Below are positions 59,252-64,000 of a stretch of 64,000 nucleotides of DNA, one piece after another. Every line of letters starts with the position of its first letter. Position 1 is the first letter of the stretch. Below the pieces are notes generated by a model that worked only from the letters and a program-made list of their open reading frames with translations, did not search any database and had not been told where the DNA came from. Source of the DNA: Poindextera sp035294785 (lineage in GTDB: Bacteria > Pseudomonadota > Alphaproteobacteria > Caulobacterales > Caulobacteraceae); NCBI GenBank assembly GCA_035294785.1, contig DATGKF010000116.1:1-64000 (forward strand). Reading direction: 5' to 3'. The translations under genes were made by a program, and so were the position numbers.

Positions 59252-60208
59252 ATGACTGACGGACCAAGCGTCTCCGTCATCGTCCCGGCCTACGGCGTCG
59301 CGCCGCTGATCGGCGAAGCGCTGGCGTCGCTCCAGGCGCAGACGCGGCCCGATTGGGAAGCGATTGTCGTTGACGATGGGGATCAGGATGTCGCGCCAGT
59401 GTTGGGAACACTTGCGACCGATGAAAGGATTCGGTTGCTCAGGACCGACAACGGTGGCCTAGCCGTTGCGCGGAACCGTGCGGCCGGCGTGGCCAAGGCG
59501 CCCCTGTTGGCGCTGCTCGATGGCGATGACGCCTACTTCCCAAACTATGTGGAGGACATGCTCGCCGTTTTCGACGATCGCCCATCCCTAGGCTTTGCAA
59601 CGTGCGACGCGACCTATTTCGGTCTTCCCGACCGGGCGGGCAGGCTCTTCTCAGAGTTCCACGCCCAACAAGGCCCCGTCACTCTTGCGCGTGTGCTGGC
59701 GCGGCAGTTCAACGTCTTCGTCGGGTCGGTCATCCGCAAGGATGCTTTCGACGCAATTGGCGGGTTCGATGCGTCGCTTCGCTCTTGCGAGGATCTGGAC
59801 CTCTGGATCCGCCTCCTCGGCAGCGGCTACGAGGCGGCGTACGTTCCCCGTCCACTATCTCGCTACCGCAGGCGCCACGGCTCCCTTTCGACGAACACCG
59901 TCGGTATGGTTGGCTGGGAAGCGCGCGTCTACCGGAAGGCGGCGGCCGCGCTCGACGGGAGGGCCGAACAGACGATCGCGCTCGAGTCGGCTGAGCGTCT
60001 AAAAGCCCACGGCGCCCGAGCGAGGGCGGAGCACCTCATCCTGAACGGTGACGCCAAACGCGGCGTGGCTTTGCTTCGCCGTTACCGATTAGAGTCCCTC
60101 AGGTGGCGCACGCTCGTCCTCGCCATGCAGGTCTGGCCTCAACTTGGCCGGCCGATCTTTCGATTGCGGAATGCCCTGAACGGGCGCGCGCGCCAGACGG
60201 GGCCATAA
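59252..60208 (+). CDS. Glycosyltransferase family 2
   Basis: 318 residues. GT-A fold: VSVIVPAYGVAPLIGEAL, WEAIVVDDGDQD, NGGLAVARNRA and the DxD-like LDGDDAY. A C-terminal region (about 220-318) is helical. It should transfer a sugar to the lipid-linked glycan. ATG 59252 is divergent from the upstream GT4 gene. Confidence 0.9.
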   Translation: MTDGPSVSVIVPAYGVAPLIGEALASLQAQTRPDWEAIVVDDGDQDVAPVLGTLATDERIRLLRTDNGGLAVARNRAAGVAKAPLLALLDGDDAYFPNYVEDMLAVFDDRPSLGFATCDATYFGLPDRAGRLFSEFHAQQGPVTLARVLARQFNVFVGSVIRKDAFDAIGGFDASLRSCEDLDLWIRLLGSGYEAAYVPRPLSRYRRRHGSLSTNTVGMVGWEARVYRKAAAALDGRAEQTIALESAERLKAHGARARAEHLILNGDAKRGVALLRRYRLESLRWRTLVLAMQVWPQLGRPIFRLRNALNGRARQTGP

Positions 60209-60237
60209 GCTGCGCCGACGTCCTGACCAATGCAGCG

Positions 60238-61503
60238 TCAGGCCTGCACGGGCGAGCGCATGTCGATTGCGGGCCGGCTCGCCAGCGGCCGGTAGGGCAG
60301 GCCGACCTTGTCCGCCTGCAGGCCGAACGCCGCGACGTTTGCGGCGACCGGCCTGACAAAGAACGACCCTTTGCCCGACTCGTCCGCCCCAGCGCCGCTC
60401 TCGTTCGCGAACCCGATGATGGCGCCCCAATCGGGGTGCCTCGCCAGCCCCGGCGGCGCGATCATGGTCAAGTCGCGGACGGCGATGCTGGACGGAACCC
60501 GGAACGGGATGCCGTTCCCCGAGTCCTGGTTCTCGCCGGAATAGTGGATGATCCAGTTGGCGTCCGATCCCGCCGACTTCTCGCAGACCAATCCATCAAT
60601 CACCAGGATGCCCGCGTCCGGAAGGTCGAGGCAGGAGCTCTCGGTTCTGCCGTCGCCGATGAAGCGCGAATTCCTGACAAAGGTGCTGGCCGAGCGGCTC
60701 TTCATCAGGTGGCCAATGCTGCAGCGCGTCGACAATACGTCTTCGACCGTGAGCGTGTCTCCATCGCTGAAGTAGACGTTGTGGACCCTGCCCGAGCCGT
60801 TGCCGTTGTCGTGAATGTAGCAGCGCCTCAGCGTCAGGGACTGACCCCTCGAGCCGCCCATGACGCCGTTGTCGCAACCGCTTATCTCGCAGTCCTCGAA
60901 CAGCACCTGGCTCTTCATCGGCAGGCCCTTCGTCGCCTCGCCGAGGCGCACGGCGGCGTAGTTGCCGTAGCCGTCCTTGCGGCGAAAACCGCGGAAAATC
61001 AGGCGGCGGAAGGTGGCGTCACAGCTGCCGGTCGAGAACAGGCCAGTTTGGTAGTACAGCACGCCATCGCCAAACCCGTCCGTGTCGAGCACGGGCGCGG
61101 GCTTTCCGGGCTCGCCTTCGATGATGACGGGGCCGAGGAGGTTGCCCTCGTATGGCGGCCAACCCACCAGGGAGGGCCACTTGCGCGAGTGGGATCCGCT
61201 GTCGTTGGTGTAGTAGCCGGGCGGCCCAGGGCTCACGATGAGGTGAAAGCCCATGCGCGCGATTTGCTCAGGCGCCGTGTACCCGTTGTTCCAACGGGGA
61301 ATCGAGTTCATGAACACCCCGGCCTCGGTCAGGGACCGGAAGCGCTTGCCAGGACCCACTTGCAGCACCTCAAACGCCGGCGATCTCGGAGCGGGATACG
61401 CCTTGCCGGGCCATGTGGCCTGGAGCGCGACCGCCGGCAGCGCCGCCAACGCCGTGCGCCGGGTGACGCGCCCGACCGACGCTGTCGGTGAATGCGTCTT
61501 CAT
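60238..61503 (-). CDS. Tat-exported parallel beta-helix protein
   Basis: 421 residues from ATG 61503, giving a twin-Arg signal peptide (TRRTALAALPAVALQA). The mature part has the short repeats of a right-handed parallel beta-helix (FEDCEISGCDNGVMGGS, RRCYIHDNGNGSGRVHN, VRNSRFIGDGRTESSC). Such proteins are often polysaccharide lyases, hydrolases or epimerases, but no catalytic signature is sure. Convergent with the GT2 gene; probable glycan-modifying role. Confidence 0.8.
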   Translation of the reverse strand: MKTHSPTASVGRVTRRTALAALPAVALQATWPGKAYPAPRSPAFEVLQVGPGKRFRSLTEAGVFMNSIPRWNNGYTAPEQIARMGFHLIVSPGPPGYYTNDSGSHSRKWPSLVGWPPYEGNLLGPVIIEGEPGKPAPVLDTDGFGDGVLYYQTGLFSTGSCDATFRRLIFRGFRRKDGYGNYAAVRLGEATKGLPMKSQVLFEDCEISGCDNGVMGGSRGQSLTLRRCYIHDNGNGSGRVHNVYFSDGDTLTVEDVLSTRCSIGHLMKSRSASTFVRNSRFIGDGRTESSCLDLPDAGILVIDGLVCEKSAGSDANWIIHYSGENQDSGNGIPFRVPSSIAVRDLTMIAPPGLARHPDWGAIIGFANESGAGADESGKGSFFVRPVAANVAAFGLQADKVGLPYRPLASRPAIDMRSPVQA

Positions 61504-61580
61504 CGGGTCGCCTTGCGCCGCCATAGGCCCGTTTCTTGCGGCGCGGCGGCTTGCAAGTCCCTTAACAGGCAAAGGCGGAC

Positions 61581-62795
61581 ATGAGGGTCCTGTTCGTTCA
61601 CTTCGGCGACGGCGACACCGGCGGAAGCGAGGTCTCGCTGCTCGAGACGATGAGCGCTCTCGCCAAGAGAGGGGTCGACGTTCATTTGTATTGCAATACC
61701 AACTCGATGGAAGAACCGGCTGCTCAACGCGGTATCCGGGTCTATCGAGGAGAGTTTACGCCCTATTTTGACTATTCGTCGCGCGCGTTCTCCTTGAAGG
61801 GGTATTTCGCCGCGGTGACGCGCGCCCGCCGGGTGCTAGCCGAGGCGGCGCCAGACCTCATCCACTGCAACAGTGCTGAACCGGCGCAGTCGATGCGGCT
61901 CGCGTCCTGGCTGCACGGCGCGCCGATGCTCGTCTATCTGCACGGCCGCTACCTGCGGCGGAGCCGCTACGTTCTCGGCCTCCATCTCGCCGATCGGATC
62001 ATCGGCGTGACCCGCGCCATGGTTGATCCTCTCCAAGCCGATGGCGTCGAGCCCGCGCGTCTGGGGGTCGTCTACAATGGCTTCGATGCCGATGCGTTGC
62101 TGGCTGGAGACGCTGCCGGGCTGCGGGCCGAGCTCGGGATTCCGCGCGATGCGGTCGTCGGGGCCGTCGTGGGAGGGCTATTTCCCTGGAAGGGCCACGA
62201 CGTTCTCATTGCAGGCCTGCGAGAGCTCGGGACCTTGCCGCGGCCGGTGCACATTCTGGTCGTTGGCGAGGGCCGCGTGCGAGCGCAGCTGGAGACGCTG
62301 GCGGGTGGCCTTCCGGTGCACTTCCTCGGCCACCGGTCCGACGTGGGCGCGGTCTTGCGTGACGCAGCGGACTTTCTGGTCGCGCCCTCACGGCACGAAG
62401 GATTCGGCCGCGCGGTCATCGAGGCGGCCCTCGCCGGCATACCGGCCATCGGGGCCAGGGTGGGCGGAATTCCCGAAGCCATCGAGGACGGCGCCACCGG
62501 GTTGCTGGTCGCGCCCGAATCTCCGACGGAGATCGCGACTGCGATCGCCAGGCTCGTCTGCGACGAAGCGCTGCGCCGGCGCATGGGACGCGCAGCTGAG
62601 TCGCGCGCGCGGGAGCGCTTCCTGGTCGATCGGGTCACGGGGGAGATGCAGGCCCAATATAGCGCGTTGCTCGACGCTCCACGGCCGTCCGTGTTTGACA
62701 TGCTCCGCCCGACGCGGCTCGCCGCCTATTCGCGGTTGTTGCTCAACCACGGAGAGACGCCAGGCCTCGCACGCCCACCGGCGACGGCGTCCTAA
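61581..62795 (+). CDS. Glycosyltransferase family 4, second
   Basis: 404 residues. GT-B fold: GDTGGSEVSLLETMSAL, IHCNSAEPAQSMRL, YNGFDADALLAGD, and the donor site APSRHEGFGRAVIEAALAG with GARVGGIPEAIEDG. Together with the GT4 at 57984 and the GT2 it supplies three transferases for the repeat unit. Confidence 0.92.
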   Translation: MRVLFVHFGDGDTGGSEVSLLETMSALAKRGVDVHLYCNTNSMEEPAAQRGIRVYRGEFTPYFDYSSRAFSLKGYFAAVTRARRVLAEAAPDLIHCNSAEPAQSMRLASWLHGAPMLVYLHGRYLRRSRYVLGLHLADRIIGVTRAMVDPLQADGVEPARLGVVYNGFDADALLAGDAAGLRAELGIPRDAVVGAVVGGLFPWKGHDVLIAGLRELGTLPRPVHILVVGEGRVRAQLETLAGGLPVHFLGHRSDVGAVLRDAADFLVAPSRHEGFGRAVIEAALAGIPAIGARVGGIPEAIEDGATGLLVAPESPTEIATAIARLVCDEALRRRMGRAAESRARERFLVDRVTGEMQAQYSALLDAPRPSVFDMLRPTRLAAYSRLLLNHGETPGLARPPATAS

Positions 62796-62807
62796 TCGGA
62801 CGCTCCG

Positions 62808-63734
62808 TCATGCGAGCTCTTCGATGAGCGCCAACTCGCGAATGGCGCGCCAGGCCGTCCTCAGCCAGGCTCTCCCGGACACCGGCCACGGCAGTTCCTC
62901 GAACCCTAGCCGACCGGCGTGGGGCGACGCCGAAAAGTGATACCGGGGCGCTAGGCGGAACAGTTCGCGAGCCGTTTCGAAGTCGCCCAGCACATGCTGT
63001 TGCGTTGCATGGCTCAGCAACATTCGCCGCTTCAGGTCGCGCTCTTCCGCCGTCAGCTCGAGAGTGACCACCGGCCCGGCATCGGGATCGGGGAGAAAGG
63101 CCTGCAGCGCACGCGCCTCGCCCGCGCGATTGTAGACGGGAGCTTCAAGGATCGGCGGCGGCGCCTCTCCTGCTTGCCGGAGCAAGGCGGCGGCTGCGTG
63201 CACGGCGAAGGCGACGGCGTCATGGTCGGGATGCCCGCCCTCGTAGGCGTGGGTGACCACGCTGGTGAAGCCCGATCGCATGGCTTTGGCGAGATAGCGC
63301 GCCAGGGCGACCAGCTCTGACGTTATCTCCTGGTCGATCACGCCGAGGTTTATTTGCGGCTCGATATCGCGTCCCAACAGCGCGAGCGCCGAGGCGCTTT
63401 CCGCCCGTCGGACGCCGGAGAGCTCAAAGCGGCTGGCGAAACCGGCGCTCTCGGCGTAGCGCGGCGAACGGGGCGCGCCGTCACTGACGCAGATGACGCC
63501 GGCGCGTCCGGCGCGGCGCAGCAGGCCAGCTGCGATAATCACTTCGTCGTCGGGATGGGCGACCACCACCAGCACGGCGCCGCCCGTGGGGTCCGGCGTT
63601 TCCTGCGGGCGCGCCGGCCGCGGCGTGGTCTGCAGCGCAGAGCGGCGGCGTCGATCGGCGAGAGCCCGCAGCTCGCGGCGACCCCGCCTGGCGGCTCTGG
63701 CGATCAGCCCCAAGGGGGAATGCTCAGCTTGCAC
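62808..63734 (-). CDS. PIG-L family deacetylase
   Basis: 308 residues from GTG 63734 (GGAGG 8 nt upstream; a TTG at 63749 is also possible). LmbE/PIG-L zinc deacetylase: AHPDDEVIIAAGL (metal site) and HAYEGGHPDHDAVAFAVH. An N-terminal basic stretch (about 1-45) precedes the domain. It may N-deacetylate an N-acetyl-hexosamine of the glycan. Confidence 0.88.
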   Translation of the reverse strand: MQAEHSPLGLIARAARRGRRELRALADRRRRSALQTTPRPARPQETPDPTGGAVLVVVAHPDDEVIIAAGLLRRAGRAGVICVSDGAPRSPRYAESAGFASRFELSGVRRAESASALALLGRDIEPQINLGVIDQEITSELVALARYLAKAMRSGFTSVVTHAYEGGHPDHDAVAFAVHAAAALLRQAGEAPPPILEAPVYNRAGEARALQAFLPDPDAGPVVTLELTAEERDLKRRMLLSHATQQHVLGDFETARELFRLAPRYHFSASPHAGRLGFEELPWPVSGRAWLRTAWRAIRELALIEELA

Positions 63735-64000
63735 GCGGTCGGCCTCCAAGAGCCCTCATAACGAACATCCACACGGGTCAGCCTGCTCTGGGGTTTGCTG
63801 CGCGCGACTCACGCATAGTCTTTCGCTGAGCACGCCGCCCGCGCGCGAGCGAGTACGTCGCAGGTATTGTGCCAGACGAGGCGCGGTTCACGTGACAGTT
63901 GAGCTCGGTTGCCGACCGGCAAAACCCGTTGGCAGGGTCTGCGCGAAACAGCGGCGGGAACGGCTTGCTTTGTGCATGCGAAATACAACGCGGTCATTCT
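63735..64000. other. Gene-poor right edge
   Basis: A reverse-strand frame is open from 63997 to a stop at 63809 and reaches the window edge (62 residues, NRAQLSREPRLVWHNTC near the end), so it could be the 3' end of a gene that lies outside. No family is recognisable in it. Nothing else is supported here. Confidence 0.2.

Noticed and set aside
1..64000. CRISPR array, tRNA, rRNA, transposase or integrase
   Set aside because: No regularly spaced repeats, cloverleaf, rRNA segment or transposase/recombinase frame was seen. tRNAscan and an IS search would confirm.

Overview
This 64 kb window is high-GC alphaproteobacterial DNA. A Caulobacterales genome close to Phenylobacterium or Caulobacter is the best guess. 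The reasons are a flagellin/FlaG pair, many secreted small proteins of caulobacterial type, GTG/TTG starts with good Shine-Dalgarno sites, a Caulobacter-like promoter, and tightly packed ATGA/GTGA/TGATG gene junctions. The genus is an inference. No rRNA, tRNA, CRISPR array, transposase or integrase was found.

Region 1 (1-10.7 kb) holds the flagellin C-terminus, FlaG, a CPBP protease/SPFH pair, and a complete kdpFABC-kdpDE potassium uptake operon. The operon begins with an extra 26-residue membrane microprotein and is preceded by two sets of 11-bp-spaced direct repeats that suit the OmpR-type regulator KdpE. Region 2 (10.7-21 kb) is a mixed housekeeping block: cell-envelope and secreted small proteins, a HAD hydrolase, pterin-carbinolamine dehydratase, two beta-lactamase-fold hydrolases, an acyltransferase, an SDR with eroded catalytic residues, small stress-type proteins, a TIR-membrane protein and a GST. 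A 133-bp palindromic intergenic repeat sits at 15.8 kb.

Region 3 (21.2-26.9 kb) is a compact operon: YncE-like propeller, exported Rieske 2Fe-2S protein, second YncE-like propeller, TonB-dependent receptor, IclR-family regulator. A perfect 9-3-9 palindrome lies just upstream of the first gene. It looks like a regulated outer-membrane uptake system with a periplasmic redox protein. Region 4 (27-30 kb) has an acyl-lipid desaturase and an island-like J-domain protein.

Region 5 (30-54 kb) is the most interesting part, a specialised-metabolism cluster built around carrier proteins. It contains tdh-kbl (threonine to glycine), a HAD-UbiA fusion with a small flippase-like protein and a class IV aminotransferase, a ThDP enzyme, two acyl carrier proteins, an ANL ligase, a FabG-like reductase, an amino acid:[carrier protein] ligase (class II aaRS-like), an acyl-CoA dehydrogenase, an alpha/beta hydrolase, a FATP-type acyl-CoA synthetase, a metY-metA-thioesterase operon and a second free thioesterase. 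Two near-identical sigma-54 (-24/-12) promoter candidates precede two of its operons.

Region 6 (49-64 kb) is a surface-polysaccharide locus: UDP-glucose dehydrogenase, UDP-glucuronate 4-epimerase type enzyme, GalE, Wzy/exosortase-A-type ligase, FemAB-like transferase, ATP-grasp enzyme, three glycosyltransferases, a Tat-exported beta-helix protein and a PIG-L deacetylase. It interleaves with region 5, so the product of region 5 may be attached to or exported with the glycan.
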